Positions 24,431 to 33,135 of a DNA stretch of 49,256 bases are shown one piece after another; within the stretch, counting starts at the first letter, position 1, and every line of letters begins with the position of its first letter. The position numbers and the translations under genes were made by a program. This stretch comes from Promicromonospora umidemergens. Its GTDB lineage: Bacteria; Actinomycetota; Actinomycetes; Actinomycetales; Cellulomonadaceae. The stretch spans positions 1 to 49,256 of the forward strand of contig NZ_JAMTCT010000033.1 of NCBI RefSeq assembly GCF_024171995.1. Reading direction: 5' to 3'. Under the pieces are notes generated by a model. That model was given only the letters and a program-made list of their open reading frames with translations. It did no database searches and was not told where the DNA came from.

Positions 24431-24829
24431 GACCGCACGTCCTGCGACGCAGGAAGTGCTCGAGCTCGACGAGGAACGCGTTCTCCCCGATCACGGTCGC
24501 CATGATGTGTCCCACGTCGGTGCCGTCCGCCGCGGTGAACCGCGTGTAGATCGCCGTCAGGGCGGCGCGGTCGCCCACGGGCTTATGGACGTCAGGCCCC
24601 CGATGACGAGGTCGAGCTCCTCGGCGGCGAGCCGGCGAGGGTCTCCTCTCCGCCGCGCTCCCCAGCCCACCTCGGCACCGAGGTGCTCGGCGAAGTCCCG
24701 CACCAGGTCCGGTTCGACACCGGTGGGCTCTGCCGCGTCGGACGGCCTGCGGGTGCGATCTTCGCGCGGGCATTCAAGGATTGGCGGAGGCGCGCAAGTC
24801 AGCGCGTCGAGTTGATCCGCGGTCGACAT
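24431..24829 (-). pseudogene. Frameshifted solute-binding protein (SBP_bac_3 type)
   Basis: Fragments in different frames resemble a periplasmic amino-acid-binding protein family. EPTGVEPDLVRDFAEHLGAE is followed by ELDLVIGGLTSISPW, and after a frame change by ALTAIYTRF and HIMATVIGENAFLVELEHFL. The middle of the protein is largely missing (the family usually has about 230 residues). It lies directly upstream of the broken CDF gene on the same strand. Confidence 0.65.
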
Positions 24830-24972
24830 CCGTCGGCCGCGACCATGCAGGACCGTTGAGACCTACTTCGCGCGAGGCTTCGCGGTCCGTGTCGCGTGAC
24901 GCTTGTCGGCTGGTCGGCGTGCCCGGTGCACGCCGTTGGCTATGGTGCGTCTCGCTGATGAGGAGAGATGAC

Positions 24973-26529
24973 ATGGCGCTGTCCTACGAGACGCTGCCCG
25001 GCGACATCGACCACCTGATCGCCGACGACCACGCGGTCGTCGACCGGATGTTCGAGCACCTGGAGGCCGGTCGTGGCAACCGCCGCGTGCTGGTCGACCA
25101 GGTCAGCTTCGAGCTGGCGATCCACGCCTTCGCCGAGGAGGTCGTGCTGTACCCGATCTGGGACGAGATCGGGATGATGAAGGAGAACGAGGACGCGGTC
25201 TCCGAGCACCAGGCGATCAAGGACATGCTGGTCGTCCTCGGGCGCACGCAGCCCGGCGAGCCAGAGTTCGAGCAGACGTTGACGCGGCTGATCGGCGAGG
25301 TCCGGCACCACGTCGACGACGAGGAGGCCGAGGAGCTGCCGGAGTTCCGCTCCCGTGTCGGCGCCGAGCGCATGGGCCAGCTCGGCAAGGAGTTCCTCGC
25401 CGCCAAGCGCAGGGCGCCCACGGAGCCGCACCCGCACGCGCCCGACGGCGGTGGCCTGGGCGAGAAGCTCGCCGGCGCTCTCGCCGCGCCGGTGGACCAG
25501 GTCAAGGCCGCGGTGACGGGCAAGAAGACCGAGCTCGCGACCGACGCGTCCGGTCTGCTGGACCCGCAGGCGCAGGCGATCGTGGACGCGTTCTCGTCGT
25601 TCGGCCCCCAGCCCTTCGAGATCCTCACTCCCGAGCAGGCCCGCACGCAGCCCGGGCCGGACGACGCCGTGAAGAAGGTCATGGCCGACGGCGACCTGGA
25701 GGGTCCGGAGCCGGTAGGGTCGGTGGAGGACGTGCAGATTCCGGACGCTGCCGGCGGCCGGCAGCGGGTGCGGATCTACCGCCCTGCGGATGCGGGCCCG
25801 GGCACGCTGCCGGTGATCCTGTGGATCCACGGCGGCGGGTGGGTGCTGTTCGACATCGACACCTACGACGCTTCCTGCCGCGGCCTGGTGAACAAGACCG
25901 GCGCCGTCGTCGTCTCCCCCGACTACCGCCGGGCGCCGGAGGCCGTGTTCCCCGCGTCGCACGATGACGTCCTGGCCACCTACCGCTGGATCCTCGCCAA
26001 CGTGGACGCCCTCGGTGTGGACGCCTCGCGCATCGGCATCGGAGGGGAGTCGGTCGGAGGCAACATGGCCCCCGCGACGTGCCTGCAGCTCGCTCAGGCG
26101 GGCGAGCCGACGCCGGTCGCCCAGGTATGCGTCTACCCGCTGACGACCACCGAGCAGTTCGGCGAGTCCATGGAGGACGCCGCGGACGCGCGACCGCTCA
26201 ACCGGCCGCTGCTGTCCTGGATGGCGATGCACGCGTTCGAGGGCGTCCCCGACGGCGCCAAGGACCCGCGCGTGGACCTGCTGGGGTGGTCCACCGACCA
26301 GCTGGCGCTCATGCCCCCGACGCTGGTGATCACCGACGAGCGCGATGTCTTGCGAAGCCAGGGCCAGCAGTTCGCCGCCGACCTCGAGGCCGCCGGCGTG
26401 CCGACGACCGCCTCCTACTACCCCGGGGTGATGCACGAGTTCTTCGGGGCGTCGGCCGTGCTCGACAAGGCGGAGCAGGCCCAGCAGGAAGCCGCACGCC
26501 ACTTCCTGGCCGCATTCGGGACCCGCTGA
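24973..26529 (+). CDS. Hemerythrin-like domain fused to alpha/beta hydrolase
   Basis: A 518-residue protein with two domains. Residues 1 to about 150 form a hemerythrin HHE four-helix bundle with the expected His and Glu/Asp residues: DHAVVDRMFEHLE, ELAIHAFAEEVVLYPIW, SEHQAIKDML and VRHHVDDEEAEELPEF. After a linker, residues 250-518 are a hydrolase of the hormone-sensitive lipase type: oxyanion motif HGGGW, nucleophile Ser in GIGGESVGGN, Asp in TDERDVL and His in GVMHEFFG. The hydrolase keeps its full triad. The role may be an oxygen- or iron-sensing esterase. ATG 24973 is preceded by AGGAGAG. Alternative upstream frames lack such a site. Confidence 0.9.
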   Translation: MALSYETLPGDIDHLIADDHAVVDRMFEHLEAGRGNRRVLVDQVSFELAIHAFAEEVVLYPIWDEIGMMKENEDAVSEHQAIKDMLVVLGRTQPGEPEFEQTLTRLIGEVRHHVDDEEAEELPEFRSRVGAERMGQLGKEFLAAKRRAPTEPHPHAPDGGGLGEKLAGALAAPVDQVKAAVTGKKTELATDASGLLDPQAQAIVDAFSSFGPQPFEILTPEQARTQPGPDDAVKKVMADGDLEGPEPVGSVEDVQIPDAAGGRQRVRIYRPADAGPGTLPVILWIHGGGWVLFDIDTYDASCRGLVNKTGAVVVSPDYRRAPEAVFPASHDDVLATYRWILANVDALGVDASRIGIGGESVGGNMAPATCLQLAQAGEPTPVAQVCVYPLTTTEQFGESMEDAADARPLNRPLLSWMAMHAFEGVPDGAKDPRVDLLGWSTDQLALMPPTLVITDERDVLRSQGQQFAADLEAAGVPTTASYYPGVMHEFFGASAVLDKAEQAQQEAARHFLAAFGTR

Positions 26530-27012
26530 CGGCGCATCGGAGACCCTCGGCGGCGGCGCCCGGACCTTCCGTTCGGGCACCGTCGCCGTTCGCCGACCTG
26601 CTGGACACACACCTGCGGTACATCCGTGAACCACCGATTGCGGACCCCCGCGCGAACCCCTTCCACCGGTGAGAGGTCCTCCTCGCCGGCCCCATGGTGT
26701 TCGCCGGACGGCGGGGAGTCGGTGCGCAGCATTCGGGGCGCGACGTCGAGGTACCTCATGGCCGACCCTGTGGTCTACTGCCGCACCCGCGTCGTAGATG
26801 ACTAGCGAAGGAACGGTTGAACACCCACCTCGGGGCGAGGACTGGAGTGAGCGTCCCCCGTACTCGCTGGAGGCGCCAGGCCGCCGGTTGGGTGTTGCCG
26901 CGCGCAGCACCTGTGGCGGTTCCTGCAGCACGCCGGGGTTCTGGCGGGCGGCGTGCGAGTGAGGGTCCAGCGCGGCATCGTGTGCAGGCCAGCGAAGCAG
27001 CCCGCTGTCGCC
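26530..27012. other. Stretch without an intact gene
   Basis: No supported gene. It holds a short GC-rich imperfect hairpin at 26558-26578 that could end transcription of the hydrolase gene, an 8-bp inverted repeat (AACACCCA near 26822, TGGGTGTT near 26889), and copy B of the 63-bp repeat at its right end. Confidence 0.4.
26950..27012. repeat. 63-bp direct repeat, copy B
   Basis: Matches 18781-18843 with two mismatches, same orientation. It directly abuts the point where the FMN reductase N-terminal fragment loses similarity to its family. Confidence 0.85.
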
Positions 27013-27129
27013 GTGATCCACGATCACGCCGCGCTCCTCGAGGCCGTCAGCGACGATCGTGGCGAGGGCCTCGGTGTTGGACGGCTCGGGTGAGGACTTG
27101 AGCGTGCAGCTGACGAACAGGGCCTTCAT
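27013..27129 (-). pseudogene. N-terminal fragment of NADPH-dependent FMN reductase
   Basis: The first 39 residues of a flavodoxin-like FMN reductase: MKALFVSCTLKSSPEPSNTE then ALATIVADGLEERGVIVDH. These hold the first strand and the FMN phosphate-binding loop. GGAGGTATCCC precedes the ATG, so the start region is intact. After about 27013 the reading runs into the 63-bp repeat and is no longer reductase-like. The C-terminal part of such a gene is found at 20214-20513. Confidence 0.75.
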
Positions 27130-27327
27130 GGGATACCTCCACCTGGCAGTACCGCGGCCCGTTCTCGACCAGTGCCGCCGTAACCCCGTCGTCCTTCAGG
27201 AGGCATCGATGCTGCCGTCGTTCTCCACCAAGGCCAGCAACCCGTGAGCGGGGCCGGATCCATTCTGGAGGTGTAGCCAGTCCGACGGCCGAAGTGAGCC
27301 GATCGCGGTCCGGCGGCGTGAGGCCGG

Positions 27328-27570
27328 TCAGGCGTTGACGCTGTCGGTGGTCTGGACGCCAGTCTCGGTTCTTGCGCAGTGGCTGCAACAGAAGGTCTCG
27401 TCGTTCGCCTCGATACCGTGCCCGAGAATGGTGCAGCCGCAGTGCTTGCACCGCGGAGCCATGTCCTGAGCCGCGCACTCGAAGGAGTCGTAGACACCGC
27501 TCGCGCCGTCGTCCTTCGTGATCGTAAACGTGTGGGCGTAGTCGTTACCGCACCTGTCGCAGGTCGCCAT
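27328..27570 (-). CDS. Small cysteine-rich metal-binding protein
   Basis: An 80-residue protein with nine cysteines in zinc-ribbon-like motifs: CDRCGNDYAHTFTI, FECAAQDMAPRCKHCGC and TFCCSHCAR, plus several histidines. Similar small proteins are frequent in actinobacteria, often annotated as hypothetical or metallothionein-like. The metal is probably zinc. ATG 27570 has a GGAGAA site four bases upstream. Longer upstream frames lack this support. Confidence 0.8.
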   Translation of the reverse strand: MATCDRCGNDYAHTFTITKDDGASGVYDSFECAAQDMAPRCKHCGCTILGHGIEANDETFCCSHCARTETGVQTTDSVNA

Positions 27571-28093
27571 ATCGTTCTCCGTCTCATCGTCCACTCGCGG
27601 ATAGGACCCGAGGCTGGGCCTTGCCCCAGGCTCGCGACGGCTTCGCCCGCTCGCAACAGTTCGTGCACGCGTGCACGTGCTCGCGGGCATCCCGGAGTAC
27701 CTCGGGTGAGGAGCAGCTGCGGACGTGGCCCTTCGACGGGGCACGCGGTAGGGGGCCCGGGACATGAGCCCCAGTTCCGTTCTGGTGGCGAGTCCCGCGA
27801 CCGGCAGGGGTCGCGGGACTCGCTTTCGAGTCTGCGCCGGTGCTCGGTGGGACGCAACGGCCCGGCCCGCCGGTGACGTAGTCGCACGCGGCGCGCAAGC
27901 AGACGGACGTTCGAGCGGTGGCCAGTAAAGACAGGCTCCGACGAGGCCGCCGCCGGGCGGCGTCGTTTGTAGGCGTAGGCTGGCAGATTGAGATTCGGCG
28001 GTCGTGTGGCCGCCGGACCCGACCATGGTCGGCCATGCCGGCGCCCGGGAGTAGTCGAGCGCTACGCATCGTCCACCAGATGGGACCGGTGCG
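27571..28093. other. Stretch without an intact gene
   Basis: No supported gene. A minus-strand reading around 27600-27740 includes EVLRDAREHVHACTNCCERA, which has a CxxC-type arrangement but no start or ribosome-binding site; it may be a decayed zinc-binding protein. The right part is the leader of the GAF-ANTAR gene. Confidence 0.3.
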
Positions 28094-28762
28094 ATGAGCA
28101 TCCAGAGGTTCCCGTACGAATTCGCTCGCCGGGCCGCCGCCGTGCTTGGCTCCAAGCTCGAAGCGACCATCATCCTGCGCCAGTACGGGCTTGCCGTAGC
28201 GGCCAGCAGCAACGACGCCGCGAGACGCTGTGAGCAGGCCGAGTCGCTCGCCGGCAGCGGACCCTGCATCGACGCCATCGACCAGCAGTCGGTCCAGGTC
28301 GTGCTGCTGAACACCGACGGGCAGGAATGGGAGGCTTGGCGCCAGCAGGCAACCCGCGAAGGTTTCGTCTCCGCACTGGTCGTCCCTGCGGTCGTGGACG
28401 TCGACGTCGACGTAGCGCTGACCCTCTACTCGTGCTCGCCGGACCGCTGGACGCCCGAGCTGATCACCGCAGCGGACGGCTACACCCAGCTCGCCGCCGC
28501 CATGGTGCGCCTGCACCTCGAACTCGCCGACACCGAGGGCGAGACGGCCGGCTCCAACCCCACCATGGCCGACACGGTCGCGACCGAACGCGCTGTCGGG
28601 GCCATCATGAATAACAACGATGGTACCGAGCGCGAGGCGAGGCAGATCCTCGAGTCTGCCTCGCACCACCGCAACGTGAGCCGACGCGAGGTGGCCGAGA
28701 CCGTCCTGCGCGCCCTGGTCGCCAGTGACGCGACCCCGCCCGCAGAAGGCCGCAACACCTGA
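28094..28762 (+). CDS. GAF-ANTAR domain regulator
   Basis: A 222-residue protein. Residues 1 to about 150 form a GAF sensor domain (EATIILRQYGLAVAASSNDA; AESLAGSGPCIDAIDQQSVQ; FVSALVVPAVVDVDVDVALT). The last 60 or so residues form an ANTAR RNA-binding domain (ATERAVGAIM, EREARQILESASHHRNVSRR, EVAETVLRAL). ANTAR proteins act by binding nascent RNA hairpins and preventing termination. Proteins of this layout are very common in actinobacteria and mostly uncharacterised. A 299-bp piece of this gene is duplicated at 20515-20813. Confidence 0.92.
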   Translation: MSIQRFPYEFARRAAAVLGSKLEATIILRQYGLAVAASSNDAARRCEQAESLAGSGPCIDAIDQQSVQVVLLNTDGQEWEAWRQQATREGFVSALVVPAVVDVDVDVALTLYSCSPDRWTPELITAADGYTQLAAAMVRLHLELADTEGETAGSNPTMADTVATERAVGAIMNNNDGTEREARQILESASHHRNVSRREVAETVLRALVASDATPPAEGRNT

Positions 28763-29100
28763 TAATCAACCGGTGCGAGCACGCTGCCCGACCAGCACAT
28801 CGAGCCTGGCGCACCGGCTTCGTTCCCGACGGCGCACCGGCCCCGTTCTCGACATTGCGGTTCAGCGCTCCTGCGACCAAGTCCGCCCGTCGGGGCGCGG
28901 CCTCGCCTGGCCTGGCCGGATGAAGACCATCTGAGCCGTGGCCTGGTGGCGTCAGTGCAGCGCCCACGTCCTCGGCCGAACCATGGGTACGAGTCAGCTC
29001 CACGATGCGGCCCTGCGCCGGAATCCCGTCGGAACACCAGGTCTGAGGCTCCACGAACCTGGCGCGAGACAGAGTGCGTTGCCGTCGGTGCTGATGTTGT
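28763..29100. other. Intergenic stretch
   Basis: Convergent intergenic region between the GAF-ANTAR gene and the ligase gene. No gene, repeat or clear terminator hairpin was recognised. Confidence 0.4.
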
Positions 29101-30255
29101 TCAGCCTGCTTGGGCTTGCTCGTGCGCCCCCGCCGGATCGGTCCCCGTCCTGGCGCGGACCTCTTGGGGAAGGCGTGGGGTGCCGATGCTGAGGGCGATG
29201 TCCACCACGTCGGCGGGGTCCTCGCTGCGTGCGTAGGCCTGGCGCTGGTGGCGCGCGCCCGAGCCGTGCTCGACGATCGCGGCCGTCACGGTCCGGACGA
29301 GGTCGAACTCGCCGTACTCGTCGAGGACGGGCTGGAGCAGGTGGAGCAGCTCTGCGACGACGAGCCCGGACGGCACGGGGTTCCCCCTGGTCGGGCTGAC
29401 AAGCAGCCCGTCGACACCGAACCTGCTTGCCTGCCAGGTCCACGCCCGCAACTCTGCGACGCTCACCGGCCGAGGCGGCTTGCCCTCTCCCCACTGTCGT
29501 GCGGCCGTTTCCACGAGAGCGCGCACCAGCGCCGCGAGTACAGCGGCGTGCACGGGGTCCATACAGACGTCGGCGACGCGGACCTCTACGGTGGGGAAGG
29601 TCGCCGACAGGCGTGCGTCGAAGTACAGCATCGCATCGTCCAACGGCGCCCCCGAGCGCAGCAATGCGTTCGACTGCTGCTCGTAGGCCTGGAGCGAGCC
29701 GAAGATCTCGCACGGCCCGACGGTGGGCCAGCGGCTCCAGGCCTGGTAGCGGTAGCTTGCGAAACCAGAATCGACGCCGTACCAGGACGGCGAGTTGGCG
29801 CTGAGGGCGAGCAGCACCGGCAGCCACACGCGGATACGGTCGAGCACTGCGACGCCTTCCTCGCGGTCCTCGATCTGGACGTGCACGTGGAAGCCGCACG
29901 TGAGCTGCTCGTCGGCGAGCAGGCCGACATGCTGGCGGATCCGCCGGTAGCGCTCGTCCGGCACGAGGCTGGGCGAACCCGGCCACACCGGAGTGGCCAA
30001 CGCGACCGCTCTACCACCGACCGCACGAGCCGCCTCGTCCGCCAGAAGCCGCCCTTGGTGGATGGTGGCCAGCTGCTCGGGCAGCGTCGCGCAGGGCGGT
30101 CCGATCACCTCGACCTGCTCCTGCTGCATCTCCACCGTCAGCCGGTGCGGCCCTGTCGACGCGGCCTGCTCCACCACGCCCTCGCCTGACGCGAGCGGTC
30201 GCCATGTGTCGGCGTCCACCACCAGCAGCTCTTCTTCCACCCCGAACGTACGCAC
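29101..30255 (-). CDS. YbdK-like carboxylate-amine ligase (GCS2 family)
   Basis: A 384-residue enzyme of the glutamate-cysteine ligase 2 family. The N-terminal signature FGVEEELLVVD is typical. Further blocks are VEMQQEQVEVIGPP, CGFHVHVQIEDREEGVAVLD, LLALSANSPSWYG and TVEVRVADVC. YbdK-type proteins join a carboxylate to an amine using ATP. Some make gamma-glutamylcysteine weakly, and most actinobacterial members have unknown substrates. GTG 30255 is chosen because GGGGGAGG lies eight bases upstream and the sequence further upstream belongs to a different, broken gene. Confidence 0.9.
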   Translation of the reverse strand: MRTFGVEEELLVVDADTWRPLASGEGVVEQAASTGPHRLTVEMQQEQVEVIGPPCATLPEQLATIHQGRLLADEAARAVGGRAVALATPVWPGSPSLVPDERYRRIRQHVGLLADEQLTCGFHVHVQIEDREEGVAVLDRIRVWLPVLLALSANSPSWYGVDSGFASYRYQAWSRWPTVGPCEIFGSLQAYEQQSNALLRSGAPLDDAMLYFDARLSATFPTVEVRVADVCMDPVHAAVLAALVRALVETAARQWGEGKPPRPVSVAELRAWTWQASRFGVDGLLVSPTRGNPVPSGLVVAELLHLLQPVLDEYGEFDLVRTVTAAIVEHGSGARHQRQAYARSEDPADVVDIALSIGTPRLPQEVRARTGTDPAGAHEQAQAG

Positions 30256-30354
30256 GGCAACGCCTCCCCCGTTGGCCCCATCTTTGGCCCGCAGGACCGC
30301 ACTCGCAGGACGGCGGCACTCTCGCCCGCGCTTCGGAGCGCGCCAGATCCGCAG

Positions 30355-30570
30355 GTCAGCCGCCACCGCGTCACGTCGCAGCCCAGCCCGACCATGAGGT
30401 ATGCCAAGGTGGCGGCACCGGCGGTCAGCAGGTCGACCCGCACACTCGTCGCTGTCGCGCCAGTCGCCGTCGACCAGACCGGCGCCAAAGAACACCACGG
30501 GCACCCCGAGGCTGGCGGCCAGGCGGGGCGGGCCGCCGTCGGCGTTGCCCATCGAACCGACCTCTTCCAC
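30355..30570 (-). pseudogene. C-terminal remnant of M20-type peptidase, frameshifted
   Basis: In one minus-strand frame: GNADGGPPRLAASLGVPVVF and GLVDGDWRDSDE. In a second frame directly after: VRVDLLTAGAATLAYL. Together they resemble the C-terminus of M20/M28-type dipeptidases, where a conserved His/Asp-Glu segment precedes a final helix. A frame change at about 30445 and the absent N-terminal 300-plus residues make it a remnant. Assignment by eye only. Confidence 0.5.
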
Positions 30571-30941
30571 GCCTAACCCGTCGCCATTGCCTGGAACATG
30601 TCGAGCTCAGGTGTTCGCGCACGAGTAGGCCCGCTGGGCCGTCTCCCCCGAGATCGCCAGCTGGTCGTCGAACTGTCCACTGATCGGGTGACGTCAAGCG
30701 GCGCGGACCTGCCCTCTGAATGCGAGCAGGGCGCAGCCGCCATAGCGTCGACCTGCGGCAGCGCGAACGCGTCGCGGTCACCGCCGCACCACCCGGACGA
30801 GACGAAGTGTGCCAATACCGGCAAGTTTGATGCGGCCCCGCAGGCAGCAGCGCCAGCGAAGCCGAGCCGACGCCAGCAGCAAGACGCCCAGCGTGCCGGA
30901 ACCGAGGTGGACGACAGCCAAGCAAGAAGGGAAGACGAAGT
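30571..30941. other. Intergenic stretch
   Basis: No gene was recognised. The right end carries the ribosome-binding region (AAGAAGGGAAG) of the following SnoaL-like gene. Confidence 0.4.
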
Positions 30942-31283
30942 ATGCGCTCCACTGACGAGGTCCTGCGCAAGCATCTCGAGTGTCGTCGCGCCCTGGACCT
31001 GGAGAGCGACCTGCACCAGAACTACGCAGACGACGTGGTCTTGCTCTCCTGGGGCGAAGGTGTGCACCGCGGACGGGACGGGGTGCGTCTACTCGCTGGC
31101 GTGCTGCGGACCTACCTGCCCGAGGGCAACTACAAGTATGACGACCTGATCGTTGCCGACGCCTATGGTCTGTTGCGCTGGTTGGGCACCGGGCCGCACG
31201 ACGAACGGCTACGTGGCGTCGACTCGTTCGTCGTCACCCAGGGGCGTATCAGCGCCCAGACCATCAATTACGTCTCCGGCTGA
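30942..31283 (+). CDS. SnoaL-like / NTF2-fold protein
   Basis: A 113-residue protein with the cone-shaped NTF2-like fold pattern: an N-terminal helix pair (STDEVLRKHLECRRALDLES), the strand-turn DLHQNYADDVVLLSWGEGVH, GRDGVRLLAGVLRTYLP, and C-terminal strands LLRWLGTG and GVDSFVVTQGRISAQTINYV. Such proteins range from small enzymes to ligand binders; the substrate is unknown. AAGGGAAG lies upstream of the ATG. It is followed by a strong hairpin shared with the convergent PAS-ANTAR gene. Confidence 0.85.
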   Translation: MRSTDEVLRKHLECRRALDLESDLHQNYADDVVLLSWGEGVHRGRDGVRLLAGVLRTYLPEGNYKYDDLIVADAYGLLRWLGTGPHDERLRGVDSFVVTQGRISAQTINYVSG

Positions 31284-31308
31284 GCAAGCGCTCCGCCGCG
31301 CCCGGCCA

Positions 31309-31332
31309 GGTCGCACCCGGCGAGGTGCGACC
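31309..31332. terminator. Bidirectional terminator-like hairpin
   Basis: GGTCGCACC, six-base loop CGGCGA, GGTGCGACC: a perfect 9-bp stem between two convergent genes (stops at 31283 and 31349). There is no T-run, as is common in high-GC genomes. Confidence 0.7.
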
Positions 31333-31348
31333 CGACCGTTGGACCAGA

Positions 31349-31999
31349 TCAGTGCGCTGCGCTCGGCACCGAAGGGGCCAGGACAGCGATCACGTCCGCC
31401 GCCGAGCAATTCCCGGTCGTTGTCATCTCGACGACTTGTCGGGCAACGTCGCGCACGGCGACATTCGTCTCGTTGGAGGTGCTCCGCAGACGCTCGAACG
31501 CGGCCTCGGCGTCGATGCCCATCACGAAGGCGATGATGCCCTTGGCCTGCTCGATCGGGGCACGCGAGACGGCCGCCGCGCGGATCGACGCGTTCGCTGC
31601 CTCGCCTGCCCGGGCCTTGACCGCGGAGGTCACGTCGATGAAGTAGCCCACGAGCTCGCAGACCTGCCGGGTGTTCGGATCTCGTCGGCCTTGCCCGACC
31701 ACGGTCAGTGTCCGCTCGCGGCCCCGGGCGTCCATGATGCGGTGCACACTGCTGAACGGCTCCCCCGTCACGGCCGCGTCCTCCAGCACCTGTGAAATGC
31801 GGGCACGGTCCTCCGGGTGCTTGTGCGCCAGGACAAGCGTCGTGGTCGGCACCACCTCGCCGGGCTCGAACCCGTGTATCTGGAACGTCTCGTCCGACCA
31901 CCACCACCGCTGCGTGGCGATGTCGTACCGATAACGCCCAACGACATGATTAGACCCGAGCGTCAGAGCACGCTCGATCTCCATCGGTTCTGCGGTCAC
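31349..31999 (-). CDS. PAS-ANTAR domain regulator
   Basis: A 216-residue protein. The PAS domain (about 20-125) includes YRYDIATQRWWWSDETFQIH, FEPGEVVPTTTLVLAHKHPE and GYFIDVTSA. The ANTAR domain (about 140-200) has APIEQAKGIIAFVMGIDAEA and SNETNVAVRDVARQVVE. This PAS-then-ANTAR design is typical of actinobacteria and would control transcript elongation in response to a small-molecule or redox cue. GTG 31999 is chosen because GGGAGG precedes it; GTG 32086 is in frame but has no site. Confidence 0.9.
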   Translation of the reverse strand: MTAEPMEIERALTLGSNHVVGRYRYDIATQRWWWSDETFQIHGFEPGEVVPTTTLVLAHKHPEDRARISQVLEDAAVTGEPFSSVHRIMDARGRERTLTVVGQGRRDPNTRQVCELVGYFIDVTSAVKARAGEAANASIRAAAVSRAPIEQAKGIIAFVMGIDAEAAFERLRSTSNETNVAVRDVARQVVEMTTTGNCSAADVIAVLAPSVPSAAH

Positions 32000-32373
32000 G
32001 TGTGCAGCCTCCCTCATCGCTACCTGCGCTGATGAGCCGCGGCCTGACTCACTTCGACCGTAACGGAGAAGCGGCTCTACCGACACCCCAGGGGTGAAAA
32101 CCGGTCCTCCACCTGGGATGTTCCACGGTCAGCGACCGGGGTCTGCCGAATCCGGCAGCTTATGCCGTGGCACGATCACGAACCACAAGCGAGACGAGCA
32201 GCAGCCACACACAGTCCGGCGGGTAGACCGCGATCTCGGCTGCCTTGTTCGCACCGAAGGCTCGTGTCCCTGACGTGAGGTCTAGCTCTGCGGCGGCCGA
32301 CATCAGGACCATGGCTGCCACGCTATGGCCGACGGGCCGCGTCCCGTGCGCCGCCGTGCAGAAGTTGGACGCG
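32000..32373. other. Intergenic stretch
   Basis: Upstream region of the PAS-ANTAR gene and downstream region of the CYTH gene, both on the minus strand. No gene was recognised, and no hairpin as clear as that at 31309. Confidence 0.4.
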
Positions 32374-33135
32374 TCAAGGGCACGCGGACAGCAGGTCCAG
32401 TGCTGTCTCGGTCTTGGTCCGTTGTCGCTTGCGCAGACGAACCTGGTGCCTGGTGAGGAAAATCTGCCAATCGGCCAACGCCTGGGCCAGGTCAGCGGGT
32501 GCGGCCCGGGTTGAGAGTTCCAGAGCGCTGTGGCCCGTGGGGTAGGTCCACAGCTGCGCGATCAACGCGGCCGGCATCAGTTGGGCCTTTGCCCGCCCCG
32601 TGGGCTTGGGAGTGGTCTTGAGCACGGTTACCGGACCGAGGATGATGAGGTCGTCCAGGGCGACACCACCAGGTGCGTACGCTGCGAAGAACTGGCGCTG
32701 CCGCCCCGTGAACACCTGGCTCACCGGGACGCTTCCGACAAGCGCCCGCTTCACCGCTGCGTCGGCCGGCCGTGCTTTGAACGACGCGGAGCAGACAAAG
32801 TCGGCCGGTGTGACGTCGACCTCGACCTTGAACCCTTTGCGGCGGCGCATGCTCGCGCTTAAGTCACGCGGGACAGCCGGGCGGACCTTCACCACCGAGT
32901 CTGCTCTGGCGCCCTGGTTCCGGCGCACGCGCAGGATCGTCCCTGCCTTCTGGAGATCCCTACCGGGTGTGTCGAGGTAGTACACCTCGACATGTTGGGC
33001 GCCGTCGAGGTCGATACCAAGAGCCTGCACTGTTCGGCGACTGTCCCTGCCTCGCACAATCGCCTTCAGCTCGACGCTGTCGCTCAGACCCACCAGATCA
33101 CGCAGTTGGGTCGGAACCGTTGTGGTAGCACGCAC
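32374..33135 (-). CDS. CYTH-like domain protein
   Basis: A 253-residue protein related to CYTH phosphatases/adenylyl cyclases. SVELKAIV holds the family's ExK-type start strand. LDTPGRDLQKAGTILRVRRN and DSVVKVRP are the following basic strands that bind triphosphate. The second half (ALELSTRAAPADLAQALADW) is a helical extension. The activity is unknown; inorganic triphosphatase is the commonest function. GTG 33135 follows GAGGGAGGG closely and excludes the arginine-rich upstream reading as spurious. Confidence 0.8.
   Translation of the reverse strand: MRATTTVPTQLRDLVGLSDSVELKAIVRGRDSRRTVQALGIDLDGAQHVEVYYLDTPGRDLQKAGTILRVRRNQGARADSVVKVRPAVPRDLSASMRRRKGFKVEVDVTPADFVCSASFKARPADAAVKRALVGSVPVSQVFTGRQRQFFAAYAPGGVALDDLIILGPVTVLKTTPKPTGRAKAQLMPAALIAQLWTYPTGHSALELSTRAAPADLAQALADWQIFLTRHQVRLRKRQRTKTETALDLLSACP

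Noticed and set aside
24940-27129. Long minus-strand open frame opposite the hemerythrin-hydrolase gene
   Set aside because: It is a high-GC antisense shadow. Only its first 39 codons (FMN reductase start) are meaningful; the rest mirrors the real gene.
31309-31332. Hairpin with six-base loop considered as an ANTAR target RNA
   Set aside because: ANTAR targets need two hairpins with A at loop position 1 and G at position 4. This is a single hairpin with loop CGGCGA (or TCGCCG on the other strand), so a terminator is the better reading.
32100-32370. Searched for tRNA-like cloverleafs and small RNA genes in longer gaps
   Set aside because: No T-loop GTTCGA-type box with matching stems was found here or in the other gaps.
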